DNA of 64,000 nucleotides from Streptomyces sp. WM6378. GTDB taxonomy: Bacteria > Actinomycetota > Actinomycetes > Streptomycetales > Streptomycetaceae. Position numbers and translations under genes: made by a program. The stretch is taken from assembly GCF_001279695.1 (NCBI RefSeq), contig NZ_LGDD01000047.1, positions 57,598-121,597 on the forward strand, read 5' to 3'. Positions 1 through 8,765 of this stretch are shown here, piece after piece. Each line of letters begins with the position of its first letter. Position 1 is the first letter of the stretch. The notes under the pieces are model-generated. The model worked only from the letters and a program-made list of their open reading frames with translations, was not told the origin of the DNA and searched no databases.

Positions 1-113
1 ATCAGCTCGCTGCCGGCCGCGGCGACCTCGTCCTGTTCCGTGGGGCGCACGACGGGTTCCGCGGAGTCTCCGCGCCGGTCCTCGTACACACGGGGGCTCG
101 TCTCGCTCGTCAT
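1..113 (-). CDS. N-terminus of a gene cut by the window edge, unknown product
   Basis: Reading leftward from an ATG, the first 37 codons are open and run off the edge; the peptide begins MTSETSPRVYEDRRG and is acidic and hydrophilic, with no signal peptide. A modest Shine-Dalgarno-like CAGGAT lies upstream. The gene follows the class A PBP gene in the same direction. In mycobacteria ponA1 is followed by a multi-TM glycosyltransferase 87 (DUF2029) gene, so that is a guess from synteny only; nothing visible in this fragment proves it. Confidence 0.6.
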   Translation of the reverse strand, partial: MTSETSPRVYEDRRGDSAEPVVRPTEQDEVAAAGSEL

Positions 114-158
114 GCCGACATCCTGCCGTACAGCGCTGTGGATACGGGGAGCGGCCGT

Positions 159-172
159 GTTTCACGTGAAAC
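159..172. other. parS site 1
   Basis: Exact 14-bp ParB-binding palindrome GTTTCACGTGAAAC between the edge gene and the PBP gene. It is the first of three sites whose starts are 23 and 24 bp apart. Confidence 0.95.
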
Positions 173-181
173 GGAGACGCT

Positions 182-195
182 GTTTCACGTGAAAC
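182..195. other. parS site 2
   Basis: Exact parS 14-mer, the middle member of the triple cluster; its last bases abut the long palindrome that carries site 3. Confidence 0.95.
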
Positions 196-231
196 GAGGG
201 GTGGTGTTTCACGTGAAACACCACCCCTCGT
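194..231. terminator. 38-bp perfect palindrome carrying parS site 3 (206-219), probable terminator of the PBP gene
   Basis: The 14-mer GTTTCACGTGAAAC at 206-219 is the exact centre of a 38-bp perfect palindrome whose outer arms are ACGAGGGGTGGT and its complement. It lies 16 bp past the stop codon of the PBP gene read leftward, where an intrinsic terminator would be expected. The same bases therefore look like both a ParB site and a transcript-end hairpin. Both roles are inferred. Confidence 0.7.
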
Positions 232-246
232 CTTCAGTCGGCGCGT

Positions 247-2922
247 CTAGCCGTTGGGTCCTGCGATCCAGCCGCCAGGGCCATTACCGGGTTTCGATCT
301 GCTGGGCGTCGGGCTGGGACTGATCCCGCCGTCTGCTCCACCAGTCGTCGGGCCCTGATTGGTGCCGCCCGTGTCGTTACAAGTCCAGTCCCACTTGCTG
401 CAGGAACTGCTTGGACTGGGGGATGGAGACATCGACGGCGTGCTGGAGGGCTTACCGGACGGGGACTGCGAGGGCGCGGGGTTCGAGGATGGGGGCGCGC
501 TGGGGGCGGGCGACATGCCGCCGCCGTAGACCTTGTCGCCGATCTTCTCGGGAGCCGGGAAGGACTCGGCAGGGGAGTCGCCAAGCGCCTGCTGCATGTA
601 GTCGTGCCAGATGGTCGACGGGAACGACGCACCATGGATCTTCTCCTGGCCGCCCGTCCCGAACATCTTCAAGAACTCGCGCTTCTTGCTGGTCTCGTTG
701 TCGTCGAGGCGGTACATGCCGACGGCGGTCGAGTACTGCGGGGTGTAACCGACGAACCACGCCGACCGGTTGCCGTCGGTGGTACCGGTCTTGCCCGCCA
801 CCTGACGCCCGCTGAGCTTCGCGTTCGTTCCGGTGCCCTTGTCGACCACGCCCTTCAGCACGTCCGTGACGTTGTTGGCCACAGCGGCGGGGAAGGCGCT
901 CTTGGCCTGGTCCTCGTGCTTGTAGATCGTATTGCCGTTCTTCTTCACCAACGTCACGGAGAACGGGTCGCGCTGCGTGCCGCTGGCGGCGAAGGTGGCG
1001 TACGCACCGGCCATCCGGATCGCGCTCGGCGACGACGTACCGATGGAGAACGACGGCACGCTGGAGGAGGCCATGCTGGTCTTGCTGTCGCGCAGGCCCG
1101 CCGCCATGGCGGCCTGCTTCACCTTGTCGGTGCCGACGTCCATGCCGAGCTGGACGTAGGGCGTGTTCACCGACTCCTGCATCGCGTAGCGGAGGTCAAT
1201 GGCGTAGCTCGGCGGGTTGTACGACTCGTTGCCGTCGTTGGTCTGCAGCCACTCGCCGCCGTTCTGGTCCTTCCAGACGGTCCCGTCATAGTTCTTGATC
1301 TTCAGCTTGTTCTTGCCGCTGTAGATGCTGTCCGGCGAGACGGGAGTGCGATCCGCGTCGCTCTGCGAGGCGGGCTTGTTCGGGTCGCGCTTTCCGTACT
1401 CCATGCCGGCCGCGAGGACGAACGGCTTGAAGGTCGAGCCGACCTGGGCACCGGTCTCGTCGGCATTGTTGGTGAAGTGCTTGGTCGCGTCGTCACCGCC
1501 GTAGATGGCCACGATGGCCCCGGTCTTCACATCCACCGAAGCGGCGCCGAACTGGACGAAAGTGTCCACATCGGGGCGCTTCTTCGGGTCAATGTTCTTG
1601 TCCCGGACCTTCTTGACCACGCCCTCCATCTCCTGGACCTTCTTCTTGTCGAAGGTCGTGTAGATCTGGTAGCCGCCCTTGGCCATGTCGATGTCCGGGT
1701 TGTTGTTCTTCGCGGACGCCTGGGCGAGGGACACCAGGTAGCCGATCTGCCCGCCCAGATTGGCGTTCTTCTTCGGCTTGTCGGGCATCGGGAACATCTT
1801 GTACTTCGCGCGCTCGGCCGCGTCCATGTGCTTGTCCTTGACCTCTTGGTCGAGGATCCAGCCCCAGCGCTCCGTAGCGTTCTTGGTGTTCTGCTCGGCG
1901 GTGGCCGCCGGGTCGATCTCCGGGGCGCCGGCCGGGTCGAAGTAGGTCGCGCCCTTGAGGAGCGAGGCGAGGAAGGCGCACTGGCTCGGGTCGAGGTCCT
2001 TGGCGTCCTTGCTGTAATACGTGCGGGCCGCGGCCTGGAGGCCGTAGGCGCCCCGGCCGTAGTACGCGGTGTTCAGGTACCCCGCCATGATTTCGCTCTT
2101 CTTCCTGGTCGCGCCGACCTTGATGGAGATGAAGAGCTCTTTGAACTTGCGGGTGATCGTCTGCGACTGGTCGTCGAGGCGGGCGTTCTTCACGTACTGC
2201 TGCGTGATGGTCGAGCCACCCTGGGTCTGACCGCCCTTGGCCATGTTCAGCAGGGCGCGGGCGATGCCCTGGGGGTCGACGCCGCTGTCGGTCTCGAACG
2301 TCTTGTTCTCGGCCGAGATGACGGCGTACCGCATCGCCGCCGGGATCTGCTCGTACGGGATGATCTGGCGGTTGACCTCGCCGCCGGTGGCGACCATCTG
2401 CGAGCCGTCGGCCCAGTAGTAGACGTTGTTCTGGGCCTGCGCCGCCTGGGCCACGTCCGGGACGGCCACCATGTAGTACGCCGCACCGATGAAGGCGACG
2501 AGCAGGCCGAAACAGCCCAGGCAGCAGGCGCTGACGAGCTTCCAGGACGGCACCCAGCGCCGCCAGCCCTGCTTCCCGAAGCGGGGGTAGTCGATAAACC
2601 GCTTCTTGGGCGGCCGGCCGCCTGCCGCGCCGCCCCGGCCCGCCCGGCGCCCCGGCCCGCCCGGAGGCCCCGCGCCGTCGGGGCCGCGCCTGCGGCCGCC
2701 TCCGCGCTGGGCCCGGCGGGCCTCGGCCCGGCCACCGTAGCCGGACTCCGCGTGCGGGGCCGACGGCGATCCGTACGAACCGGACGGCGAGTGGGCCGAG
2801 GCGTCCGGGGATCCGGCCGCAGGCCGGGCCGCTCTGCGACCGGAGGGCTGCTGCGCGGCGCGCCGGGCCGCGGCACGCCCACCGCCCTGGGGCTGCGGCG
2901 GTTTGCGACGGTGCTCGCTCAT
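247..2922 (-). CDS. Class A penicillin-binding protein (bifunctional glycosyltransferase/transpeptidase)
   Basis: This 891-aa protein polymerises lipid II and cross-links peptidoglycan outside the membrane. Residues 1-125 are a basic, Gly/Pro/Arg-rich cytoplasmic tail, followed by one membrane segment at about 129-153. The GT51 domain shows the catalytic-glutamate motif (SAENKTFE, Glu205) and the GGSTITQQ motif. The transpeptidase domain has the nucleophile motif GSTFK (Ser496), an SVN triad and KTGTT. The C-terminus is a long Ser/Pro-rich low-complexity tail, usual for actinobacterial PonA-type proteins. Start is an ATG. It is divergent from the padR-ino1 pair across a 375-bp spacer. Family assignment is firm; which of the several Streptomyces class A paralogues it is cannot be told. 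Confidence 0.95.
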   Translation of the reverse strand: MSEHRRKPPQPQGGGRAAARRAAQQPSGRRAARPAAGSPDASAHSPSGSYGSPSAPHAESGYGGRAEARRAQRGGGRRRGPDGAGPPGGPGRRAGRGGAAGGRPPKKRFIDYPRFGKQGWRRWVPSWKLVSACCLGCFGLLVAFIGAAYYMVAVPDVAQAAQAQNNVYYWADGSQMVATGGEVNRQIIPYEQIPAAMRYAVISAENKTFETDSGVDPQGIARALLNMAKGGQTQGGSTITQQYVKNARLDDQSQTITRKFKELFISIKVGATRKKSEIMAGYLNTAYYGRGAYGLQAAARTYYSKDAKDLDPSQCAFLASLLKGATYFDPAGAPEIDPAATAEQNTKNATERWGWILDQEVKDKHMDAAERAKYKMFPMPDKPKKNANLGGQIGYLVSLAQASAKNNNPDIDMAKGGYQIYTTFDKKKVQEMEGVVKKVRDKNIDPKKRPDVDTFVQFGAASVDVKTGAIVAIYGGDDATKHFTNNADETGAQVGSTFKPFVLAAGMEYGKRDPNKPASQSDADRTPVSPDSIYSGKNKLKIKNYDGTVWKDQNGGEWLQTNDGNESYNPPSYAIDLRYAMQESVNTPYVQLGMDVGTDKVKQAAMAAGLRDSKTSMASSSVPSFSIGTSSPSAIRMAGAYATFAASGTQRDPFSVTLVKKNGNTIYKHEDQAKSAFPAAVANNVTDVLKGVVDKGTGTNAKLSGRQVAGKTGTTDGNRSAWFVGYTPQYSTAVGMYRLDDNETSKKREFLKMFGTGGQEKIHGASFPSTIWHDYMQQALGDSPAESFPAPEKIGDKVYGGGMSPAPSAPPSSNPAPSQSPSGKPSSTPSMSPSPSPSSSCSKWDWTCNDTGGTNQGPTTGGADGGISPSPTPSRSKPGNGPGGWIAGPNG

Positions 2923-3297
2923 CGAACGACTACTCCTCGGGCAGGCGAGAGCGCCTGGAAACGGCAGCTGATTTCCTGTCCCCCCGGCGTGCGCGGCTAC
3001 CCCGTGAAGGGCACGGCCACGCCGCAGCCCGTGTGCCGATGGCGCTGGACACGCCGACGCCCCCTGACGTCACTCGGCACACAGTGATCTGCATGGCGCA
3101 CAGACTACGCACGCTCAAAACCGCCCTAGGGCCGAAGTTCACCCCAAATCAGGCATGTTGCTGGCTATGAATTGAGGATGTGACGCCGTTCACCATGACC
3201 CCTCTTGTCGCAGCTGCGACTCCGTTCTATCGTGCTGATGTATCGAGTCGATACATCAGCACGGCATAAAGGTCCCCGAAGGCCGAGGAGGCGAAGG
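2923..3297. promoter_or_regulatory. Divergent promoter region between the PBP and padR genes
   Basis: This spacer should hold the promoters of both divergent genes. The only strong element I can see is the 33-bp palindrome close to padR. No RNA gene or further convincing small ORF was found. The PadR protein might also influence the PBP promoter, but the palindrome sits close to padR and far from the PBP start. Confidence 0.5.
3231..3263. promoter_or_regulatory. 33-bp perfect palindrome, likely PadR operator
   Basis: Two 16-bp arms (CGTGCTGATGTATCGA and its exact complement) flank a single central G. It contains TATCGA-N-TCGATA, the type of AT-rich dyad that PadR-family dimers bind, and it lies about 35 bp upstream of the padR start, where it could overlap the promoter. 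Autoregulation is inferred from position and symmetry. Confidence 0.75.
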
Positions 3298-3981
3298 ATG
3301 AGCAGGCGCTCCGGCATCCTCGAATTCGCCGTACTCGGGCTGCTCCGCGAGGCTCCGATGCACGGTTACGAGCTGCGCAAGCGGCTCAACACCTCGCTGG
3401 GAATCTTCCGGGCCTTCAGTTACGGGACCCTCTATCCCTGCCTCAAGACACTGGTCGCCAACGGCTGGTTGATCGAGGAGCCGGGCAGCGCTCCCGAGGA
3501 CGCGGTCGCCGCTTCACTCGCAGGGCGCCGCGCCAAGATCGTCTACCGGTTGACGGCGGAAGGTAAGGAGCACTTCGAGGAGTTGCTCTCCCACACCGGC
3601 CCCGATACCTGGGAGGACGAGCACTTCGCCGCCCGTTTCGCCTTCTTCGGCCAGACGGAGCGGGAGGTGCGGATGCGCGTGCTGGAAGGTCGTCGCAGCC
3701 GCCTGGAGGAGCGCCTCGAAAAGATGCGCGCCTCCCTGGCCCGCACGCGCGAGCGTCTGGACGACTACACGCTCGAACTGCAGCGCCACGGCATGGAGTC
3801 CGTGGAGCGCGAAGTGCGCTGGCTGAACGAGCTCATCGAGAGCGAGCGGGCGGGACGGGATCAGCGATCCGGCCCCGCCACCGGCTCGGCTCAGCAGGAC
3901 CACACATCAGGAGAGACGGGCGGCCTGCCCCGGCACCGGGACAGCACCCGGCCGGATCCGTCCGAGGACACCGCCAACTGA
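3298..3981 (+). CDS. PadR-family transcriptional regulator
   Basis: A 227-aa PadR-type winged-helix repressor. The N-terminal wHTH begins with [10 protein letters not shown] and contains [10 protein letters not shown] and SYGTLYPCL, hallmarks of the family. A charged coiled-coil-like C-terminal half (about 115-190) would give the dimer. The last ~40 residues are polar and low in complexity. The ATG chosen is preceded by GAGGAGGCGAAGG; a longer in-frame reading starting at 3205 would translate through the operator palindrome and lacks a ribosome site. ino1 starts 50 bp downstream on the same strand, so the two are probably one transcript controlled at the palindrome. Confidence 0.9.
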   Translation: MSRRSGILEFAVLGLLREAPMHGYELRKRLNTSLGIFRAFSYGTLYPCLKTLVANGWLIEEPGSAPEDAVAASLAGRRAKIVYRLTAEGKEHFEELLSHTGPDTWEDEHFAARFAFFGQTEREVRMRVLEGRRSRLEERLEKMRASLARTRERLDDYTLELQRHGMESVEREVRWLNELIESERAGRDQRSGPATGSAQQDHTSGETGGLPRHRDSTRPDPSEDTAN

Positions 3982-4031
3982 AGGCCCTGCGCACGCAGGA
4001 CTTCGAAGAGATCACACAGGGAGCAACCGGA

Positions 4032-5114
4032 ATGGGTTCGGTTCGCGTAGCCATCGTCGGCGTGGGCAACTGCGCCGCCTCGCTGGTGCAGGGCGTCGAG
4101 TACTACAAGGACGCCGACCCGGCCACCAAGGTCCCGGGTCTGATGCACGTCCAGTTCGGCGACTACCACGTCGGTGACGTGGAGTTCGTCGCCGCGTTCG
4201 ACGTCGACGCCAAGAAGGTCGGCCTCGACCTCTCGGACGCCATCGGTGCCAGCGAGAACAACACCATCAAGATCTGCGACGTCCCGAACAAGGGCGTCAC
4301 GGTCCAGCGCGGCCACACCCTGGACGGTCTCGGCAAGTACTACCGCATGACCATCGAGGAGTCCCCCGAGGCTCCCGTCGACGTCGTCCAGGTCCTCAAG
4401 GACAAGCAGGTCGACGTTCTGGTCTGCTACCTGCCGGTCGGTTCCGAGGACGCCGCGAAGTTCTACGCGCAGTGCGCCATCGACGCCAAGGTCGCGTTCG
4501 TCAACGCTCTCCCGGTCTTCATCGCCGGCACCAAGGAGTGGGCGGACAAGTTCACCGAGGCGGGCGTCCCGATCGTCGGCGACGACATCAAGTCGCAGGT
4601 CGGCGCCACCATCACGCACCGCGTGATGGCCAAGCTGTTCGAGGACCGCGGTGTCCGTCTTGAGCGCACCATGCAGCTCAACGTCGGCGGCAACATGGAC
4701 TTCAAGAACATGCTGGAGCGCGACCGCCTCGAGTCCAAGAAGATCTCGAAGACGCAGGCCGTCACCTCGCAGATCCCCGACCGCGACATGGGCGAGAAGA
4801 ACGTCCACATCGGTCCGTCGGACTACGTGGCCTGGCTGGACGACCGCAAGTGGGCGTACGTGCGCCTCGAGGGCCGTGCCTTCGGTGACGTTCCGCTGAA
4901 CCTGGAGTACAAGCTCGAGGTCTGGGACTCCCCGAACTCGGCGGGTGTCATCATCGACGCCCTGCGCGCCGCGAAGATCGCCAAGGACCGCGGCATCGGC
5001 GGCCCGATCCTGTCGGCGTCGAGCTACTTCATGAAGTCCCCGCCGGTGCAGTACTTCGACGACGAGGCCTTCGCCAACGTCGAGAAGTTCATCAAGGGCG
5101 AGGTCGAGCGCTAG
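4032..5114 (+). CDS. ino1: Inositol-1-phosphate synthase (actinobacterial type)
   Basis: A 360-aa NAD-dependent enzyme converting glucose-6-phosphate to myo-inositol-1-phosphate, the entry point to mycothiol and phosphatidylinositol. The Rossmann motif [12 protein letters not shown] lies at the N-terminus, and the length matches the short actinobacterial class. Conserved blocks include the [11 protein letters not shown] segment and NVGGNMDF. The ATG follows a CAGGGAGCAACC ribosome site. It lies 50 bp behind padR and is closed by a strong hairpin, so a padR-ino1 operon is likely. Codon usage matches its neighbours. Confidence 0.97.
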   Translation: MGSVRVAIVGVGNCAASLVQGVEYYKDADPATKVPGLMHVQFGDYHVGDVEFVAAFDVDAKKVGLDLSDAIGASENNTIKICDVPNKGVTVQRGHTLDGLGKYYRMTIEESPEAPVDVVQVLKDKQVDVLVCYLPVGSEDAAKFYAQCAIDAKVAFVNALPVFIAGTKEWADKFTEAGVPIVGDDIKSQVGATITHRVMAKLFEDRGVRLERTMQLNVGGNMDFKNMLERDRLESKKISKTQAVTSQIPDRDMGEKNVHIGPSDYVAWLDDRKWAYVRLEGRAFGDVPLNLEYKLEVWDSPNSAGVIIDALRAAKIAKDRGIGGPILSASSYFMKSPPVQYFDDEAFANVEKFIKGEVER

Positions 5115-5135
5115 AGCTCGCACCCCTGAGGACCG

Positions 5136-5178
5136 CCGAAGGGTCCCCGTGCGCCATGTGCGCCCGGGGACCCTTCGG
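5136..5178. terminator. Terminator after ino1
   Basis: A perfect 14-bp stem (CCGAAGGGTCCCCG and complement) with a 15-nt loop, 22 bp after the ino1 stop. An ATG at 5156 falls inside the loop, which argues against using it as the start of the next gene. Confidence 0.85.
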
Positions 5179-5197
5179 GTATGTGACGCTTGCTCAC

Positions 5198-6466
5198 ATG
5201 CCCGTCGTACGTGATCTCCGCGTGCTCCTGCGCCTGAAGCATTTCCGGCATCTGCTGGCCGTACGGCTGCTGTCCCAGGCCGCGGACGGCGTCTACCAGG
5301 TCGCGCTGGCCACGTACGTCGTCTTCTCCCCCGAAAAACAGGCCTCCCCCGGGGCGATCGCCTCTGCCATGGCCGTCCTGCTCCTCCCGTACTCGCTCGT
5401 CGGCCCCTTCGCGGGAGTCCTGCTCGACCGCTGGCGCCGGCGCCAGGTCTTTCTGTACGGCAATCTCCTGCGGGCCGCCCTCGCCGGCTGCACCGCGCTG
5501 CTCGTCCTCGGGTCCGCGCCGGACTGGCTGTTCTACGCCTCCGCGCTCGCCGTGACGGCCGTCAACCGCTTCGTCCTGGCAGGGCTCTCGGCCTCGTTGC
5601 CGCGGGTGGTCGATGCCGAGCGGCTGGTCATGGCCAACTCGCTCTCCCCGACCGCCGGAACGCTGGCCGCCACCGCCGGCGGGGGACTGGCCTTCGCGTT
5701 ACGTCTCGTGATCGACGCGGATGCCGCGATCGTCATTCTGGGCGCCGTCCTCTATCTCTGCGCGTCCCTGGCCTCCCTGCGCCTGCCACCCGGCCTGCTC
5801 GGGCCGGACCCCACAGCCGTCCAGCCCGGCCTGGCCGCGGTGATCCGCTCCACGGCACGCGGACTGGTCGACGGCGTACGGCACTTGAACCAGCGCAGGC
5901 CGGCCGCCCGGGTCCTCACCGCCATGACGCTCATGCGGTTCTGCTACGGGGCGCTGACCGTGATGCTCCTGATGCTCTGCCGGTACGCCTGGGCCGACGG
6001 GCCCGGAAAACACGCCGGGACCGGGGGTCTCGCTCTGCTCGGGCTCGCCGTTGGCGTCTCGGGAGCGGGCTTCTTCGCGGCGGCCGTGATGACCCCATGG
6101 GCCGTTGCGCGGCTCGGTCAGTACCGGTGGATCGTGGTGTGCGCGGCCACCGCCGCGGTCCTCGAACCCGCCCTCGGCCTGCCCTTCGCCCCCGCGCCGA
6201 TGCTGGTCGGCGCGTTCGTCCTAGGCCTCGTCACCCAGGGGGCGAAGATCACCACGGACACGGTGATCCAGTCCACGGTGGACGACTCGTTCCGGGGCCG
6301 GATCTTCTCCCTCTACGACGTCCTCTTCAACATGGCGTTCGTCGGCGCCGCCGCGGTCGCCGCCCTGATGCTCCCTCCGGACGGCCGCTCGCCCTCCCTC
6401 GTCATCACGGTGTCCCTCATCTATGCGGCGGTAGCAGCGTTTATGACCCGGTTTCCGCGCGCGTGA
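5198..6466 (+). CDS. MFS transporter with a TTA codon
   Basis: A 422-aa integral membrane protein with about 12 hydrophobic helices. The MFS loop between helices 2 and 3 is visible (GVLLDRWRRRQV), and the N-terminus resembles other actinobacterial efflux carriers (LRLKHFRHLLAVRLLSQAADG). The substrate is unknown. The ATG at 5198 was chosen because the upstream ATG lies in the ino1 terminator loop; no strong ribosome site is seen. Codon 168 is TTA (5699-5701), the rare leucine codon read by the bldA tRNA in Streptomyces, so translation may be developmentally delayed. It was the only in-frame TTA I noticed in the window. Confidence 0.85.
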   Translation: MPVVRDLRVLLRLKHFRHLLAVRLLSQAADGVYQVALATYVVFSPEKQASPGAIASAMAVLLLPYSLVGPFAGVLLDRWRRRQVFLYGNLLRAALAGCTALLVLGSAPDWLFYASALAVTAVNRFVLAGLSASLPRVVDAERLVMANSLSPTAGTLAATAGGGLAFALRLVIDADAAIVILGAVLYLCASLASLRLPPGLLGPDPTAVQPGLAAVIRSTARGLVDGVRHLNQRRPAARVLTAMTLMRFCYGALTVMLLMLCRYAWADGPGKHAGTGGLALLGLAVGVSGAGFFAAAVMTPWAVARLGQYRWIVVCAATAAVLEPALGLPFAPAPMLVGAFVLGLVTQGAKITTDTVIQSTVDDSFRGRIFSLYDVLFNMAFVGAAAVAALMLPPDGRSPSLVITVSLIYAAVAAFMTRFPRA

Positions 6467-6571
6467 GTGTCACATCGGGGCCACAGAGTGGACCGCGGTA
6501 TCGGCGTTGATCTGGGAGCCCGCTAACTTACGGGCGTCATACATCGCCATCTTCATAGGGGGACCCTTTCC

Positions 6572-7045
6572 GTGACCACGCCGCCCCAGGGCCAGAACCC
6601 GTACGCCCAGAACCCCAACGCACCGTACGGGCAGCCGCAGGGGGGTGTCCCTCAGCAGCCGTCGCCCTACTTCAACCAGGGTGCGCCCATACCGAACGCC
6701 CCTGTGGGCACCCCGCCCCGCAAGACCAGCAAGGCGGTACTCCGTATCGTCGCCGTCATCGTGATCGCGATCCTCGTCGCGGTCGGCAAGTGGTGGTTCA
6801 GCCAAACCGACGCCGAGACCACCGCGGTCGGCAGCTGCATGCACAACAGTGGGACGGAGCTGAAGCCGGATCTGTCCACCGTCGACTGCTCGGCCGGCAA
6901 CGCCCAGTACAAGGTCGTGGGCAAGTTCGACAACACCAGTGACGACAGCAAGTGCGCGGCCATCTCCGAGGCCCAGGTGTCCTACATCCAGTCGGGCAGC
7001 AGCGACCACAACGTGGTGCTCTGCCTCGCGCCCGTGAAGAAGTGA
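6572..7045 (+). CDS. Single-pass membrane protein, LppU-like
   Basis: 157 aa. A Pro/Gln/Tyr-rich cytoplasmic N-terminus (1-50) leads to one membrane helix (about 54-76) and an extracytoplasmic domain with four cysteines (GSC, VDC, SKC, VLC), which could form two disulfides. The pattern resembles the actinobacterial LppU/SCO3897-type family of unknown function, but no lipobox is present. GTG start with AGGGGGA upstream. It is convergent with cca, and the intervening palindrome carries a parS site. Confidence 0.75.
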   Translation: MTTPPQGQNPYAQNPNAPYGQPQGGVPQQPSPYFNQGAPIPNAPVGTPPRKTSKAVLRIVAVIVIAILVAVGKWWFSQTDAETTAVGSCMHNSGTELKPDLSTVDCSAGNAQYKVVGKFDNTSDDSKCAAISEAQVSYIQSGSSDHNVVLCLAPVKK

Positions 7046-7050
7046 CCTGC

Positions 7051-7090
7051 ACGCGGGGGCGGTGTTTCACGTGAAACACCGCCCCCGCGT
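7051..7090. terminator. 40-bp perfect palindrome carrying parS site 4 (7064-7077)
   Basis: Arms ACGCGGGGGCGGTGTTTCAC and the exact complement, no loop bases; the centre is an exact parS. It starts 5 bp after the stop of the upstream gene, in the convergent gap with cca, so it probably acts as a bidirectional terminator as well as a ParB site. Confidence 0.8.
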
Positions 7091-7109
7091 CATGCCGTCA
7101 CCCGGTCAT

Positions 7110-7123
7110 GTTTCACGTGAAAC
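7110..7123. other. parS site 5
   Basis: Exact 14-mer just after the cca stop (read leftward), 46 bp start-to-start from site 4. Flanks extend it to a 26-bp palindrome with one mismatched pair. Confidence 0.95.
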
Positions 7124-7129
7124 ACGACC

Positions 7130-8572
7130 TCAGCCCTGCGCCGCCCACCATTCCTTCAGCGCCGCGACCGCCGCATCGTGCTCCATCGGCCCGTTCTCCA
7201 GGCGCAGTTCCAGCAGATGCTTGTACGCCTGACCGATCGCCGGGCCCGGGCCGATGCCCAGGATCTCCTGGATCTGGTTGCCGTCCAGGTCGGGCCGGAT
7301 CGAGTCCAGCTCCTCCTGCTGCTGAAGCTCCTCGATCCGCTCCTCCAGGCCGTCGTAGGCCCGTGACAGGACGCTCGCCTTACGCTTGTTGCGCGTGGTG
7401 CAGTCCGAGCGGGTCAGCTTGTGCAGCTGCTCAAGGAGCGGGCCGGCATCGCGGACGTAGCGGCGCACCGCGGAGTCGGTCCATTCCCCGGTGCCGTAGC
7501 CGTGGAAGCGCAAATGCAGTTCCACGAGCTTCGAGACGTCCTTGACCATGTCGTTCGAGTACTTCAGCGCGGACATCCGCTTCTTGGTCATCTTCGCGCC
7601 GACCACCTCGTGGTGGTGGAAGGAGACCCGCCCGTCGGACTCGAAGCGCCGCGTCCTCGGCTTGCCGATGTCGTGCAGCAGCGCCGCGAGCCGCAGCACC
7701 AGGTCCGGCCCGTCCTGCTCCAGGTCGATCGCCTGGTCCAGAACCGTCAGCGAGTGCTCGTAGACATCCTTGTGCCGGTGGTGTTCGTCACTCTCCAGCC
7801 GCAGCGCCGGCAGTTCCGGCAGTACGTGATCGGCGAGCCCGGTGTCGACAAGGAGTCGCAGCCCCTTCTTCGGGTGGGCGGAGATCAGCAGCTTGTTGAG
7901 CTCGTCCCGCACGCGTTCCGCGGACACGATCTCGATACGACCCGACATTTCCGTCATGGCCGTGACGACCTCGGGGGCCACCTCGAAGTCCAGCTGGGCG
8001 GCGAAGCGCGCGGCGCGCATCATCCGCAACGGGTCGTCGGAGAAGGACTCCTCAGGAGTCCCGGGCGTGCGGAGCACCCGCGCGGCCAGGTCTTCGAGGC
8101 CCCCGTGCGGGTCGACGAACTCCTTCTGAGGCAGCGCCACCGCCATCGCGTTGACGGTGAAGTCCCGGCGGACGAGGTCTTCCTCGATGGAGTCGCCGTA
8201 GGACACCTCGGGCTTGCGCGAGGTCCGGTCGTACGCCTCGGAGCGGTACGTCGTGACCTCGATCTGGTAGCCGTCCTTCTGACAGCCGACGGTGCCGAAG
8301 GCGATCCCGACCTCCCAGACCGCGTCCGCCCACGGCCGCACGATCTTCAGTACGTCCTCGGGACGCGCATCGGTCGTGAAGTCCAGGTCGTTGCCGAGCC
8401 GCCCGAGCAGAGCGTCCCGGACCGAGCCGCCCACGAGGGCAAGCGAGAACCCCGCCTCCTCGAATCGGATGGCGAGGTCGTCCGCGACTGGGGACACCCG
8501 CAGCAATTCGGTCACCGCGCGGCGCTGCACCTGGCTCAGTGCACTGGGATTGTCTTCGTTGGCGTTCGGCAC
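7130..8572 (-). CDS. cca: CCA tRNA nucleotidyltransferase
   Basis: 480 aa; adds or repairs the 3' CCA of tRNAs. This fits the tRNA genes here, which do not encode CCA. The class II nucleotidyltransferase head shows LVGGSVRD (47-53) and the metal-binding DLD (62-64), followed by the RNA-binding domains and an HD phosphohydrolase domain (LHDIGKPRTRR). GTG start; the ribosome site is weak. It is convergent with the LppU-like gene and divergent from the DUF6049 gene. Confidence 0.97.
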   Translation of the reverse strand: MPNANEDNPSALSQVQRRAVTELLRVSPVADDLAIRFEEAGFSLALVGGSVRDALLGRLGNDLDFTTDARPEDVLKIVRPWADAVWEVGIAFGTVGCQKDGYQIEVTTYRSEAYDRTSRKPEVSYGDSIEEDLVRRDFTVNAMAVALPQKEFVDPHGGLEDLAARVLRTPGTPEESFSDDPLRMMRAARFAAQLDFEVAPEVVTAMTEMSGRIEIVSAERVRDELNKLLISAHPKKGLRLLVDTGLADHVLPELPALRLESDEHHRHKDVYEHSLTVLDQAIDLEQDGPDLVLRLAALLHDIGKPRTRRFESDGRVSFHHHEVVGAKMTKKRMSALKYSNDMVKDVSKLVELHLRFHGYGTGEWTDSAVRRYVRDAGPLLEQLHKLTRSDCTTRNKRKASVLSRAYDGLEERIEELQQQEELDSIRPDLDGNQIQEILGIGPGPAIGQAYKHLLELRLENGPMEHDAAVAALKEWWAAQG

Positions 8573-8765
8573 AACAGAAAAGGGTACGTGGCCCGGCCGA
8601 CCGGGGCGTCACCGTTTATGACCGGCCCCGGTACGCACGCGCCCTCGTCGGTACGGCAATCTTCCGATCATGTGGAGCAGTCCGCGGCACTTCGCCACAG
8701 TCCGCCTCGTTACCATGCGTGGACGCAGCAACCGACAGCGACGACAGCGAGGGACGGGCGAGCGC

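Noticed and set aside
604..3087. Long open frame opposite the PBP gene (and similar ones opposite murJ, parA, gyrA, fhaA, pstP)
   Set aside because: Mirror frames are an artefact of GC-rich third positions; low-complexity Arg/Val/Leu composition, no domains, and the opposite strand encodes a clear protein.
5156..5197. Upstream ATG start for the MFS gene
   Set aside because: It lies in the loop of the ino1 terminator hairpin and would be removed from most transcripts.
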